From Sphingomonadaceae bacterium 3R27C6 (GTDB lineage: Bacteria > Pseudomonadota > Alphaproteobacteria > Sphingomonadales > Sphingomonadaceae): DNA of 64,000 nucleotides. Under the pieces are notes generated by a model. It was not told the origin of the DNA. It searched no databases and saw only the letters and a list, made by a program, of their open reading frames with translations. Made by a program: the position numbers and the translations under genes. The first letter of the stretch is position 1; every line of letters starts with the position of its first letter. Location: positions 62,001 through 126,000 of the forward strand of contig SCNS01000005.1 in NCBI GenBank assembly GCA_005503215.1, read 5' to 3'. Below, one piece after another: positions 53,790-62,407 of this stretch.

Positions 53790-55631
53790 TCAATAGGCGA
53801 GGGCACACCCATCGGCGCGCATCTCGCTCGCCGCCGCGTAGACGCGCGTCTTGCCGTCCATGCGATGCTCGACGCACTGGTAGCGCCCGAAGCCGCCGTC
53901 GGACTCGCCCAGCGTCCAGCCGATGTCGGCCAGCTGCCGCTGCGTCGCCGCGGGGACGCCGCTTTCAAGCCGCAGCACGCCGTTGATGCCGTCGCCCGGC
54001 GAATCCTCGCCCATCCTCTCGGACGATCCCTCATGGTGCCAGCGCGGCGAATCGCCCGCGGCCTGGATCTCCAGCCCGTAATCGACGCGGTTGATGATGA
54101 TCTGCGCCTGCCCCTGCGGCTGCATGTCGCCGCCCATCACGCCGAAACTCATCCACGGCACATCGCCGCGCGCGGCAAAACCCGGGATGATCGTCTGGAA
54201 CGGCCGCTTGCCCGGCGCATAGATATTCGGATGGCCGTCCTGCAGGCTGAACAACTGCCCGCGATCCTGAAACATGAAGCCCAGCCCGTCGGCGACCAGC
54301 CCCGACCCCATGCCGCGGAAGTTCGACTGGATCATCGACACCATCATGCCGTCCTTGTCGGCGCAGCTGAAATAGGTCGTGTCGCCGCGGCTCGGCGCCT
54401 TCCCCGGATAGACCGGCGACAGCAGCCGGTCGGGGCGGATCAGCTTGGCACGCTCGGCGGCATAGTCCTTCGACACCAGCCATTCGACGGGCACCTTGGC
54501 GAAATGCGGATCGGCATAATAACGCGCGCGATCCTCATAGGCGAGGCGCTTGGCCTCGGCCTGCAGATGGATCGACAGCGCCGACTGGAAGCCCGCGCCC
54601 TTGAGGTCGAAATTCTCGAGGATGTTGAGCATCTGCAGCGTCGCGATGCCCTGCGTGTTCGCGCCGAGCGCATAGACGTCGGTGCCGCGATATCCGGTCT
54701 TGTGCGGTTCGATCCATTCGGACTTGTGCGCGGCGAGATCCTCGTAACGCAGCCAGCCGCCGATCCGCTTGAAATAGCTGTCGATCGTTCGCGCGATCTC
54801 GCCGGTGTAAAAGGCATCGCGGCCCCCTTCGGCGATCAGGCGGAAGGTGCGTGCAAGGTCGGGATTGCGGAATATCTGCCCTGCATTCGGCCCCTTGCCG
54901 TCATTGACGCCCCAGGTCCTCATCGCATTGTCGATTTCCTCGATCCCGCGGCCGGGCTGGCGGAAATTGGCGAGCGCGCGGCGGATATAATAAGCGATCA
55001 TGTCGGGCACCGGCGCGCCCGCCTCGGCATGCGCGATGACGGGTTCGAACAGCTCCTTCCACGGCAATTTTCCGTAACGCTGGTGCATCGTCCACCAACC
55101 GTCGACCGCGCCCGGCACCGACACGCTGATCGCGCCATAGGCGGGCAGCGTGCCACCCTTCGCGCGGCTGCGCACCGTCGCCAGGTCGAGCCCGCGTGGG
55201 CTCTTCCCCGATCCGGCAAGCCCCGCGAGCTTCTTTGTCTTGGGGTCCCAGATCATCGCATAGACGTCGCCGCCGATGCCGTTCGCGGTCGGTTCGAGGA
55301 GGCCGAGGCACGCGTTGATCGCGATCGCCGCGTCGACCGCCGACCCGCCGCGCTTCAATATGTCGATCCCCGCCTGCGTCGCGAGCGGATGCGCGGTGCC
55401 CGCCGCGCCATGGAGGCCATAAGCCGCGGTGCGCGAGGCGAAGCTTGCTCCGACCGGCCGGTCGCCGCCTTGGACGTCGGGCCGAATGAACCGGTCCGCG
55501 CCCGCTTCCCAGACCGGCGGCGCCGACCCGCTCGCCTTGGGCGCCGCCTTGGGCTGGCCGCCCTGCGCAAAGCCGGCGGTCGGCAGCAATGCGGCGGCCG
55601 GAACGGCAGCAAGGAGTGTGCGACGATGCAT
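53790..55631 (-). CDS. Gamma-glutamyltransferase family enzyme
   Basis: A 613-residue Ntn hydrolase, exported by a signal with twin Arg (MHRRTLLAAVPAAALLP). The precursor is expected to self-cleave at the Thr of SRGDTTYFSCADKDG (near residue 416), where the large and small chains meet; GGSAVDAAIAINACLGLLEP and the GIGGDVYAMIWD glycine loop are typical of the large chain. Substrate is a gamma-glutamyl or other amide-linked peptide. It has its own promoter region with a GntR-type site (55692-55708), so it is probably controlled with the hydroxyproline genes. Confidence 0.92.
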   Translation of the reverse strand: MHRRTLLAAVPAAALLPTAGFAQGGQPKAAPKASGSAPPVWEAGADRFIRPDVQGGDRPVGASFASRTAAYGLHGAAGTAHPLATQAGIDILKRGGSAVDAAIAINACLGLLEPTANGIGGDVYAMIWDPKTKKLAGLAGSGKSPRGLDLATVRSRAKGGTLPAYGAISVSVPGAVDGWWTMHQRYGKLPWKELFEPVIAHAEAGAPVPDMIAYYIRRALANFRQPGRGIEEIDNAMRTWGVNDGKGPNAGQIFRNPDLARTFRLIAEGGRDAFYTGEIARTIDSYFKRIGGWLRYEDLAAHKSEWIEPHKTGYRGTDVYALGANTQGIATLQMLNILENFDLKGAGFQSALSIHLQAEAKRLAYEDRARYYADPHFAKVPVEWLVSKDYAAERAKLIRPDRLLSPVYPGKAPSRGDTTYFSCADKDGMMVSMIQSNFRGMGSGLVADGLGFMFQDRGQLFSLQDGHPNIYAPGKRPFQTIIPGFAARGDVPWMSFGVMGGDMQPQGQAQIIINRVDYGLEIQAAGDSPRWHHEGSSERMGEDSPGDGINGVLRLESGVPAATQRQLADIGWTLGESDGGFGRYQCVEHRMDGKTRVYAAASEMRADGCALAY

Positions 55632-55691
55632 GGGTTCAAATCCTTGTGAAAAAAATCATTCTGCGAGATGCGGGCGCGATAGCAAGACCGG

Positions 55692-55708
55692 ATTTGATAT
55701 ACGATCGC
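55692..55708 (-). promoter_or_regulatory. Predicted GntR operator, site D
   Basis: On the minus strand GCGATCGTATATCAAATC, about 60 bases upstream of the ggt start. Core TCGTATAT differs from the other three sites in one base. Confidence 0.5.
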
Positions 55709-55739
55709 GCAAACGTGCGGGAGGACAAGCGAAAACCGA

Positions 55740-55773
55740 AAGGGCTATGGGACATTGCTGCCCCATAGCCCTT
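55740..55773 (-). terminator. Terminator of the permease operon
   Basis: A 12-base stem (AAGGGCTATGGG / CCCATAGCCCTT, loop of 10) with TTTCGGTTTTC following on the minus strand. It closes the leftward dapA-like/epimerase/gntR/permease transcript. Confidence 0.75.
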
Positions 55774-55813
55774 CGATAGCCGGGTCGGCCGGCGATTGCC
55801 GCGCCGGGCCTTG

Positions 55814-57247
55814 TCAGATTCCGACGACCGCCTGATCGCGCCGTGCGAGGCTGCGCGCGCGGCCGTAAGCGAAGTAGACGAGGACGCCGAGGATGTTCCA
55901 TCCGAGGAAGCGGACCAGCGTCATGCTGGGCAGGCTGAACAGCAGATAGAGACAGCCGAGCACCGCGAGCGTGCCGACCAGATAGGGCGCCGGGCAGCGG
56001 AAAACGCGCGGCAGGTCGGGCGCCTTTTTGCGCAGCACCATCAGGCAGACGCCGACCGCGATGAAGGCGATCAGCGTGCCCGCATTGGCCAGCTCGGCGA
56101 TTTCGTCGAGGCGGAAGAAGCCCGCGACGCCGGCGACGAAAACACCCGTCATGCCGGTGACGAACACCGGCGTCCCCGTGCGTTCGGACACGCGGCTCAG
56201 CGAACGCGGCAGCAGCCCGTCGCGGCTCATCACAAAGAAGACGCGGCTCTGGCCGTACATCATCACGAGGATGACCGACGGCAAGGCGATGAGCGCCGCG
56301 AGCGCGACGAGATGCGAGGCGACCGGGTGGCCAAGCGTGCGGAGCACCAGCGCGAGCGGCTCGGGCGAATTGCCGAGCGTCGTATAATGCATAGCGCCGA
56401 CCGCGCTGATCGCGACGAGCATGTAGATGAGCGTGCAGATCGCCATCGACCCGATGATGCCGATCGTCAGGTCGCGCTTGGGGTTCTTGGTCTCTTCGGC
56501 CGAGGTCGCGACCGCGTCGAAGCCATAGAAGGCGAAGAAGACGATGGCGGCGGCCGCCATCACCCCCTTGGTCGCGCCGCTCGCGTCGACATGGCTGGCA
56601 AAGCCGTAGGGCATGAAGGGCTGGAGGTTATCGGCGTTAAAGGCGGGCGCCGCAAAGGCGACGAAGATCGACAGCGCGACGAGCTTGATCACCACGAGGA
56701 TGATGTTGAGCGTCGCGCTCTCGCGCGTCCCGGCCATCAGCATGCCGGCGACACCAAGCGCGACGAGCACGGCGGGCAGGTTGACGATGCCGCCGGCGTG
56801 CGGGCCGGATAGCAGGGCGGGGGGCAGATGGATGCCCGCCGACTGGATCCAGCCGACCAGATAACCCGACCAGCCGACCGCGACGGTCGAACAGGCAAGC
56901 GAATATTCGAGGATCAGGCTCCACCCGACGATCCAGGCGAGCGTCTCGCCGAGCACCGAATAGGTATAGGTATAGGCGCTGCCCGACGTGGGGATCATCG
57001 TCGCGAGTTCGGCATAGGCGAGCGCGGCGCAGGCGCAGACCGCACCGGCAATGGCAAAGGCGAGGATCACCGCGGGACCCGCGCGCTCGGCGCCGACCCC
57101 GGTCAGCGTGTAGATACCCGTTCCGACGATCGCGCCGACCCCCAGCGCCACAAGATGCGGCCAGCTGAGCGTGGCGCGCAGGCTATGCCCCGCCTCCTGC
57201 CGCGCGACCGCGATGGGCTTTATCGGCCCGAAAAAACCTGCTGCCAC
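55814..57247 (-). CDS. APC-superfamily amino acid permease of the hydroxyproline operon
   Basis: A 477-residue inner-membrane permease with 12 predicted helices; GVGAIVGTGIYTLTGV in TM1 and PTSGSAYTYTYSVLGE are the family signatures. It is the last gene of a four-gene operon with the DapA-like enzyme, hydroxyproline epimerase and GntR regulator, so hydroxyproline or a proline-containing amino acid is its likely substrate. It is a paralogue of the permease at 7401-8939. A terminator hairpin lies 40 bases downstream. Confidence 0.88.
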   Translation of the reverse strand: MAAGFFGPIKPIAVARQEAGHSLRATLSWPHLVALGVGAIVGTGIYTLTGVGAERAGPAVILAFAIAGAVCACAALAYAELATMIPTSGSAYTYTYSVLGETLAWIVGWSLILEYSLACSTVAVGWSGYLVGWIQSAGIHLPPALLSGPHAGGIVNLPAVLVALGVAGMLMAGTRESATLNIILVVIKLVALSIFVAFAAPAFNADNLQPFMPYGFASHVDASGATKGVMAAAAIVFFAFYGFDAVATSAEETKNPKRDLTIGIIGSMAICTLIYMLVAISAVGAMHYTTLGNSPEPLALVLRTLGHPVASHLVALAALIALPSVILVMMYGQSRVFFVMSRDGLLPRSLSRVSERTGTPVFVTGMTGVFVAGVAGFFRLDEIAELANAGTLIAFIAVGVCLMVLRKKAPDLPRVFRCPAPYLVGTLAVLGCLYLLFSLPSMTLVRFLGWNILGVLVYFAYGRARSLARRDQAVVGI

Positions 57248-57293
57248 CTATTGCTCCTCCCTTATTTGGAGCCGACGGCAGCCGGCCCCCCTG

Positions 57294-57941
57294 TTAATCG
57301 TCGACGAGCTGCTGTCGCAGATCGTCCAGCGTCTTGCGGATATGCGCATCGACCAGCACCGAAATCTTGTCCGCGTCGCGCGCCAGCCACGCCTCGAGCA
57401 GCTGGTGATGTTCCTCGTTCGCGCGCTCGTCGCGCCCCAGCGGTTCGAGGTGGACGCGCACATAGCGTTCGGAGAGCACCTGCAGGCGCTCGAGAATGGT
57501 GATCGTGACCGGCTGGCCGCACGGGCGGAACAGCGCGCGGTGGAAAGCGCGGTTGAAGGCGCCGACCCCGTCGCCATGCTCATCGGTGACATGGTCGAGC
57601 GTATCGAGCGTTTCGATCGCATGGGCGTGGTCGGCCTCGGTCGCGAGCAGCGCCGCGCGTGCGGTGGCGTCGGGTTCCAGCTTGATACGCAGCTCATAGA
57701 CTTCCTGCGCCTCCGAAGCGCTGAGCGACCGCACGAAGAAGCCGCGGTTCGCCTGTGATCGGACCAGCCCTTCCTCTTCGAGGCGGGCGAGCGCTTCGCG
57801 TAGCGGAATCTTGCTGACGCCGAGTTCGGCGGCCAGCGCGTCCTGGCGGATTGCATGTTCGCTGGAAACGCCGCCCGAAAGGATGCGGTCGCGGACGAGG
57901 TCCACCAGCTGGTCGGACAGGTTTCGGATGATGAGGCTCAT
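57294..57941 (-). CDS. GntR/FadR-type regulator (FCD domain)
   Basis: A 215-residue regulator: winged helix (RQDALAAELGVSKIPLREALARLEEEGLV, given by segments RQDALAAELGVSKIP and LARLEEEGLV) and an all-helical FCD domain with metal-ligand His residues (NRAFHRALF, EHHQLLEAW, VDAHIRK). FCD-type GntR proteins bind an organic acid and release DNA. It sits between the epimerase gene (7 bases apart) and the permease gene, and its probable targets are the four promoters sharing TCGTATA(C/T). ATG 57941 begins the conserved region; longer frames overlap the epimerase gene. Confidence 0.92.
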   Translation of the reverse strand: MSLIIRNLSDQLVDLVRDRILSGGVSSEHAIRQDALAAELGVSKIPLREALARLEEEGLVRSQANRGFFVRSLSASEAQEVYELRIKLEPDATARAALLATEADHAHAIETLDTLDHVTDEHGDGVGAFNRAFHRALFRPCGQPVTITILERLQVLSERYVRVHLEPLGRDERANEEHHQLLEAWLARDADKISVLVDAHIRKTLDDLRQQLVDD

Positions 57942-57948
57942 ACAGACC

Positions 57949-58947
57949 TCATAGCACCGAAAATCCATTCCAGAAGCTGTCTGCTTGATCGACCCAGATC
58001 GTGTTGAATCCGGTCGCGATCGCCGATCCCTCGATCGAGGGAATAATGCCGGGCGTATCGCCGAGCATCGCATTGTCCTCGACCCGTCCGATGAAGCGGC
58101 TGCAGATATAGCTTTCGTGGACGAAGCGGTCGCCTACCTGCAGCCGTCCCTTGGCGACCAGATGCGCCATCCGCGCCGACGTGCCGGTGCCGCACGGGCT
58201 GCGGTCGATCGCGCGCTCGCCATAAAATACCGCGTTGCGGCCGTCGGCGCCTTCGCCTTTGGGGCGGTCGGTCCACATCACATGGCTGACGCCGCGGATG
58301 CGGTCGTCGACCGGGTGAACCGGCTCGTACGCCGCCTGCATCAGCGAGCGAATGGTGCGGCTGAGATCGACGATCCGCGACGCACCGAGCGCATCGAGGC
58401 CGATATAAGGACCCTGCGGCTCGATGATCGCATAATAATTGCCGCCATAGGCGACATCGACCTTTAGCCGGCCGAAGCCGGGGACGTCGATTTCGATCCC
58501 CTCGGCCGCGAGATAGGAGGGCACGTTGCGGATCCGCACCCACGCAACCCGGTCACCCTCGGTGCCATATTCGATGTCGATCGTTCCCGCGGGAACCTCG
58601 ACGCGCAGCTTGCCGGGCACCCGCGGGGTAATCAGCCCATTCTCGAGCCCAAAGGTGATGAGCCCGATCGTCCCGTGGCCGCACATCGGAAGGCAGCCAC
58701 TCGTTTCGATGAACAGGATGCCGATGTCGCTGTCCGGCTGAGTGGGCGGATAAAGAAATCCGCCCGACATCATGTCGTGCCCGCGCGGTTCGAAACAAAG
58801 GCTCGTCCGGATCCAGTCGAACCGGTCGAGGAAGTCCTGGCGCCGCTCGCCCATCGACCCACCGCGGACGAGCGGCGCACCACCGGCGACCAGCCGGACC
58901 GGATTGCCGGCAGTGTGGCCGTCGATGCAGAAGAAGGTGTGGCGCAT
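57949..58947 (-). CDS. 4-hydroxyproline 2-epimerase (proline racemase family)
   Basis: Converts trans-4-hydroxy-L-proline to cis-4-hydroxy-D-proline by two-base catalysis, first step of hydroxyproline breakdown. The 332-residue protein carries both catalytic Cys in MCGHGT-type (GCLPMCGHGTIGL) and PCGTGTSA contexts, so it is an epimerase and not the trans-3-hydroxyproline dehydratase, in which the second Cys is Thr. Other signatures: FCIDGHTAGNPVRLV at the N terminus and HESYICSRFIGRV near the end. Start at ATG 58947. It lies between the DapA-like gene (17 bases) and the regulator (7 bases). Confidence 0.94.
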   Translation of the reverse strand: MRHTFFCIDGHTAGNPVRLVAGGAPLVRGGSMGERRQDFLDRFDWIRTSLCFEPRGHDMMSGGFLYPPTQPDSDIGILFIETSGCLPMCGHGTIGLITFGLENGLITPRVPGKLRVEVPAGTIDIEYGTEGDRVAWVRIRNVPSYLAAEGIEIDVPGFGRLKVDVAYGGNYYAIIEPQGPYIGLDALGASRIVDLSRTIRSLMQAAYEPVHPVDDRIRGVSHVMWTDRPKGEGADGRNAVFYGERAIDRSPCGTGTSARMAHLVAKGRLQVGDRFVHESYICSRFIGRVEDNAMLGDTPGIIPSIEGSAIATGFNTIWVDQADSFWNGFSVL

Positions 58948-58964
58948 GGACTCTCCCTGACCGG

Positions 58965-59879
58965 TCAGGCTGCGATCTTGCTCGGCTGCGTCGCCGCGCA
59001 TTTTTCGACCATCGCGATCACATCCTTGCGGCGCTGCCCGGCGAGCGGCAGGCGCGGCATGCGGACGCGTTCGGAACCGCGCCCCATGATCTCTTCGGCG
59101 AGCTTGATCGACTGGACCAGATCGCGGTCGGCGTCGAGATGGAGAAGCGGCATGAACCAGCGATAGATCGCCAGCGCCTCGTCATGTCTGCCCTCGTTGA
59201 ACGCCGCGACAAGGCGGACCGATTCGGTCGGGAAGGCGCTCGTCAGCCCCGAGACCCAGCCGCTGGCGCCGAGGAACAGGCCTTCGAGCGCGACGTCGTC
59301 GAGCCCCGCCATCACCGTATAGCGATCGCCGAAACGGTTGAAGACATCGGTGAAGCGGCGCGGATCGGGCGCGCTTTCCTTGATCGCGACGATGTTGGAC
59401 ACGTCGCGCAGCGCCTCGAGCGTCGCGAAATCGACGTCGACGCGGTACGCGGGCGGATTGTTATAGAGCATGACCGGCAGCGAGGTCGCCTCGGCAACGG
59501 CACGGAAATGCGCCTGCAGCTCTTCGGGGGTCGGCACATAGACCATCGCGGGCAAGAGCATGATCGCATCGGCGCCGAGCTTTTCGGCATCCTTCGCATA
59601 TTGGATCGCGCGCGCGGTGGTGAGTTCGGACACGCCCGCGACGACGGGCACGCGCCCGGCAACCGCCTCGACCGCGCCTTTCAAGATATTCCGCTTTTCG
59701 TCGGGCTCGAGCGAATTATTCTCGCCGCACGTGCCGAGAATGATGAGCCCCGTCACCCCATCATCGACAAGCGCGCTCTGCACGCGCTGGGTTGCATCAT
59801 AATCGACCGACAGATCTTCGGCGAATTGAGTGGTAGCTGCGGGATATACGCCCTCCCACAGTGTCCTTATCACGCTCAT
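58965..59879 (-). CDS. DapA-family deaminase, probable 1-pyrroline-4-hydroxy-2-carboxylate deaminase
   Basis: A 304-residue TIM-barrel Schiff-base enzyme of the DHDPS/NAL family. The Lys nucleophile is in NIVAIKES, the catalytic Tyr in LPVMLYNNPPAYR, and the GTCGENNSL motif follows strand 2. In hydroxyproline pathways the DapA-like enzyme deaminates and dehydrates Delta1-pyrroline-4-hydroxy-2-carboxylate to alpha-ketoglutarate semialdehyde, and the neighbouring epimerase and oxidase make that activity the best guess here. First gene of a four-gene operon, divergent from the oxidase at a GntR-type operator. Confidence 0.88.
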   Translation of the reverse strand: MSVIRTLWEGVYPAATTQFAEDLSVDYDATQRVQSALVDDGVTGLIILGTCGENNSLEPDEKRNILKGAVEAVAGRVPVVAGVSELTTARAIQYAKDAEKLGADAIMLLPAMVYVPTPEELQAHFRAVAEATSLPVMLYNNPPAYRVDVDFATLEALRDVSNIVAIKESAPDPRRFTDVFNRFGDRYTVMAGLDDVALEGLFLGASGWVSGLTSAFPTESVRLVAAFNEGRHDEALAIYRWFMPLLHLDADRDLVQSIKLAEEIMGRGSERVRMPRLPLAGQRRKDVIAMVEKCAATQPSKIAA

Positions 59880-59891
59880 TCATTACCTCCG

Positions 59892-59924
59892 TTGAAGCTT
59901 CAGATCGTATACGGTATATGATAC
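59892..59924. promoter_or_regulatory. Predicted GntR operator, site B, with oxidase promoter
   Basis: The 48-base region between the two divergent starts contains CGTATACG (59906-59913), a perfect 8-base palindrome, within TCGTATACGGTATATGAT. For the rightward gene TTGAAG (59892-59897) and TATATG (59915-59920) are 17 bases apart, placing the operator between -35 and -10 and the start of transcription at or next to the ATG at 59928, so that mRNA may be leaderless. Confidence 0.6.
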
Positions 59925-59927
59925 AAG

Positions 59928-61202
59928 ATGCCAAATGATTTTCCATCTCGCTCGTCCGATCCGCAGAATGCCGTCGTAATTGGCGGTGGCGTCGTCGGAC
60001 TCGCCACCGCTCTCGCGCTACAAAAACGCGATATTTCAGTCACATTGATCGATTCGCCCTCGGCATCCCCTGCCGCGTCATGGGGGAATGCGGGCCATAT
60101 CGCCATCGAACAGGTCGAACCGCTCGCGTCGCGCGCGACGATCCGCTCGATGCCGCGCCGGCTGTTCTGGCGCGGCGGCGCGCTGTCCTTGCCATGGCGC
60201 GATATCGGTGCGTGGCTGCCCTTCTCGCTGCGGCTCGTCGCCGCGACGAGCCCCGCGCGCTTCGCGGCCGGCCGCGCGGCGCTCGGTCAGGCGCTGGGCG
60301 ATGCGATGGGTTCGTGGCGCCGGCTGCTGGGCCGAATCGGGGCGGACGACCTGCTCGTCGAGGATGGCCATTATATCCTGTGGGAAAGCGCCGCGAGCGC
60401 CGAAGCTGGCCGCGCGCACTGGGCGGCAACCGATATCGGCCAAGCGAGGATGCGCGATGCAACCTCCGCCGAGATGACGCGGTTGGCCGCGCTCACCTCG
60501 GCGTCGGTCGCGGGAGCCGTCCATATTGCGGGATCGGGCCAGATCGCCGATCTCGATGCGCTGGGCGCGGCGCTTCGCACGGGTTTCGATGCGGCCGGCG
60601 GTTCGCGAATCGAAGCGAGGATCGACCGGCTGGCGATCGAGGACGGCCGCGCCGTCGCGATCGCCGCGGACGGTACACGCCACACCGCGGACGCGATGGT
60701 GATCGCGGGCGGCGCCGCGTCGGGCGCGCTGATGGCGTCGATCGGCCAGCGCGTGCCGATCATCGCCGAGCGCGGCTATCATATCCAGTCGGCCGACACC
60801 GGCTGGCCGCATGACATGCCGCCGGTGGTGTTCGAGGACCGGTCGATGATCGTCACCCGCTTCCGGTCGGGGCTACGCGCCGCGAGCTTCGTCGAATTCG
60901 GCCGCGGCGCCAGCCCCGCCGATCCGCGCAAATGGGCGCGGCTGCGAAAACATGTCGCGGCGCTCGGCCTGTCCTTCGGATTGCCCGGCACCGAATGGAT
61001 GGGCGCGCGGCCGACCTTGCCCGACTATCTGCCCGCGATCGGGCGGAGCGACCGCGCTTTCAACCTCTTCTATGCATTCGGCCACCAGCATCTGGGCCTG
61101 ACCCTCGCCGCGACGACGGGCGATGCCATTGCCGCGCTGGTCGCTGGCGACGCGCCGCCCTTCGACCTCACCCCCTTCGACCTCAAGCGTTTTGGAGTCT
61201 GA
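59928..61202 (+). CDS. FAD-dependent D-amino-acid (hydroxyproline) oxidase/dehydrogenase
   Basis: A 424-residue DAO-family flavoprotein. The FAD dinucleotide motif is VVIGGGVVGLATALALQKR; the C-terminal FAD contact is FYAFGHQHLGLTLAATTGD, typical of DadA/HypO enzymes. It should oxidise cis-4-hydroxy-D-proline to Delta1-pyrroline-4-hydroxy-2-carboxylate, the step after the epimerase. No Shine-Dalgarno is visible; see site B for a possible leaderless transcript. The M24 peptidase gene follows with one base between, so the two form an operon. Confidence 0.9.
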   Translation: MPNDFPSRSSDPQNAVVIGGGVVGLATALALQKRDISVTLIDSPSASPAASWGNAGHIAIEQVEPLASRATIRSMPRRLFWRGGALSLPWRDIGAWLPFSLRLVAATSPARFAAGRAALGQALGDAMGSWRRLLGRIGADDLLVEDGHYILWESAASAEAGRAHWAATDIGQARMRDATSAEMTRLAALTSASVAGAVHIAGSGQIADLDALGAALRTGFDAAGGSRIEARIDRLAIEDGRAVAIAADGTRHTADAMVIAGGAASGALMASIGQRVPIIAERGYHIQSADTGWPHDMPPVVFEDRSMIVTRFRSGLRAASFVEFGRGASPADPRKWARLRKHVAALGLSFGLPGTEWMGARPTLPDYLPAIGRSDRAFNLFYAFGHQHLGLTLAATTGDAIAALVAGDAPPFDLTPFDLKRFGV

Positions 61203-61203
61203 C

Positions 61204-62406
61204 ATGACCAACGGAATCGGCGGATCGACCGCCGCACAGGAACTCGCCGCCATCACCCCCTGGGCCGATCGCGCCGCGCCAATCGCCGCGGCGGAGCGCG
61301 AGCAGCGAATCGAAAAGGCGCGGCGGCTGATGCACGCGAACGGCGCCGATGCGCTGCTGGTCGGGGCGGGCGCGAGCCTGCGCTATTACGCGGGCATCCC
61401 GTGGGGCGCGAGCGAGCGGCTCGTCGCGATGCTGCTGCCGCGCACGGGAAAACCCATCGTCGTCGCGCCCGCGTTCGAGCTCGGCACGCTCGAGGCCGAC
61501 CTCAAGATCGAGGTCGAGTTGCGATTGTGGGAGGAGGATGAGAGTCCGTCCGACCTGGTCGTCGGTGCCTTGCGCGAGATTGGTGCGACCAGGCTCGCAA
61601 TCGATCCGGGCATGGCGTTCCTGTTCGTCGATCGCATCCGCCGCGCCGGTCCGGCGCTCGACATCGTCGACGGCGGGCCGATTGTCGACGGCTGCCGGAT
61701 GGTTAAATCCGCCGCAGAACTCGCGCTGCTCCAGCAGGCCAAGTCGATGACGCTCGAAGTGCATCGCCGCGCCGCGCGCATCCTCGCCCCCGGCATCCGC
61801 GCGAGCGAGGTCACGCGTTTCCTCGAGGAAGCCCACCGCGCGATCGGCGCACCGGGCGGCAACAACTTCTGCATCGTCCAGTTCGGCCGCTCGACCGCCT
61901 TTCCGCACGGGCTTCCCGGCGACGCGCAATTGCAGGAAGGCGACGTCGTGCTGATCGACGTCGGGTGCGTCGTCGAAGGCTATCATTCGGACATCACCCG
62001 CACCTATGTCTTCGGCGACGCCGATGCGGAGCAGCGGCATATCTGGGCGCTCGAGCAGGAAGCGCAGGCCGCGGCCTTCGACGCCGCGCTGCCCGGCGCG
62101 CCGTGCGAGGCGGTCGATGCCGCGGCGCGCGTGGTGCTAGAGAAGGCGGGACTCGGCCCCGACTATCGCTTGCCCGGACTGCCGCACCGCACCGGCCACG
62201 GCATCGGGCTGTCGATCCACGAGCCCGCCTATCTGGTGCGCGGCGACACGACCCCGCTCGCACCCGGCATGTGTTTTTCGAACGAGCCGATGATCGTTAT
62301 CCCCGACCGCTTTGGCGTCAGGCTCGAGGATCATTTCTACATGACCGAAAACGGCGCCAAATGGTTCACCGAACCCTCGCCCGCGATCGACCGGCCGTTC
62401 GGCTGA
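61204..62406 (+). CDS. M24 family peptidase (Xaa-Pro type)
   Basis: A 400-residue creatinase/prolidase-fold peptidase. An N-terminal creatinase domain (AREQRIEKARRLM region) precedes the pita-bread catalytic domain, whose five metal ligands are visible: Asp in VLIDVGC, Asp in YHSDITRT, His in GHGIGLSIHE, Glu in FSNEPM and Glu in VRLEDHF. Family members split Xaa-Pro bonds, so it probably frees proline or hydroxyproline from imported peptides. No signal peptide, hence cytoplasmic. It starts one base after the oxidase stop. Confidence 0.9.
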   Translation: MTNGIGGSTAAQELAAITPWADRAAPIAAAEREQRIEKARRLMHANGADALLVGAGASLRYYAGIPWGASERLVAMLLPRTGKPIVVAPAFELGTLEADLKIEVELRLWEEDESPSDLVVGALREIGATRLAIDPGMAFLFVDRIRRAGPALDIVDGGPIVDGCRMVKSAAELALLQQAKSMTLEVHRRAARILAPGIRASEVTRFLEEAHRAIGAPGGNNFCIVQFGRSTAFPHGLPGDAQLQEGDVVLIDVGCVVEGYHSDITRTYVFGDADAEQRHIWALEQEAQAAAFDAALPGAPCEAVDAAARVVLEKAGLGPDYRLPGLPHRTGHGIGLSIHEPAYLVRGDTTPLAPGMCFSNEPMIVIPDRFGVRLEDHFYMTENGAKWFTEPSPAIDRPFG

Positions 62407-62407
62407 G

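Noticed and set aside
57949..58947. Trans-3-hydroxyproline dehydratase as identity of the racemase-family gene
   Set aside because: Both catalytic positions are Cys (MCGHG and PCGTG), whereas the dehydratase has Thr at the second.
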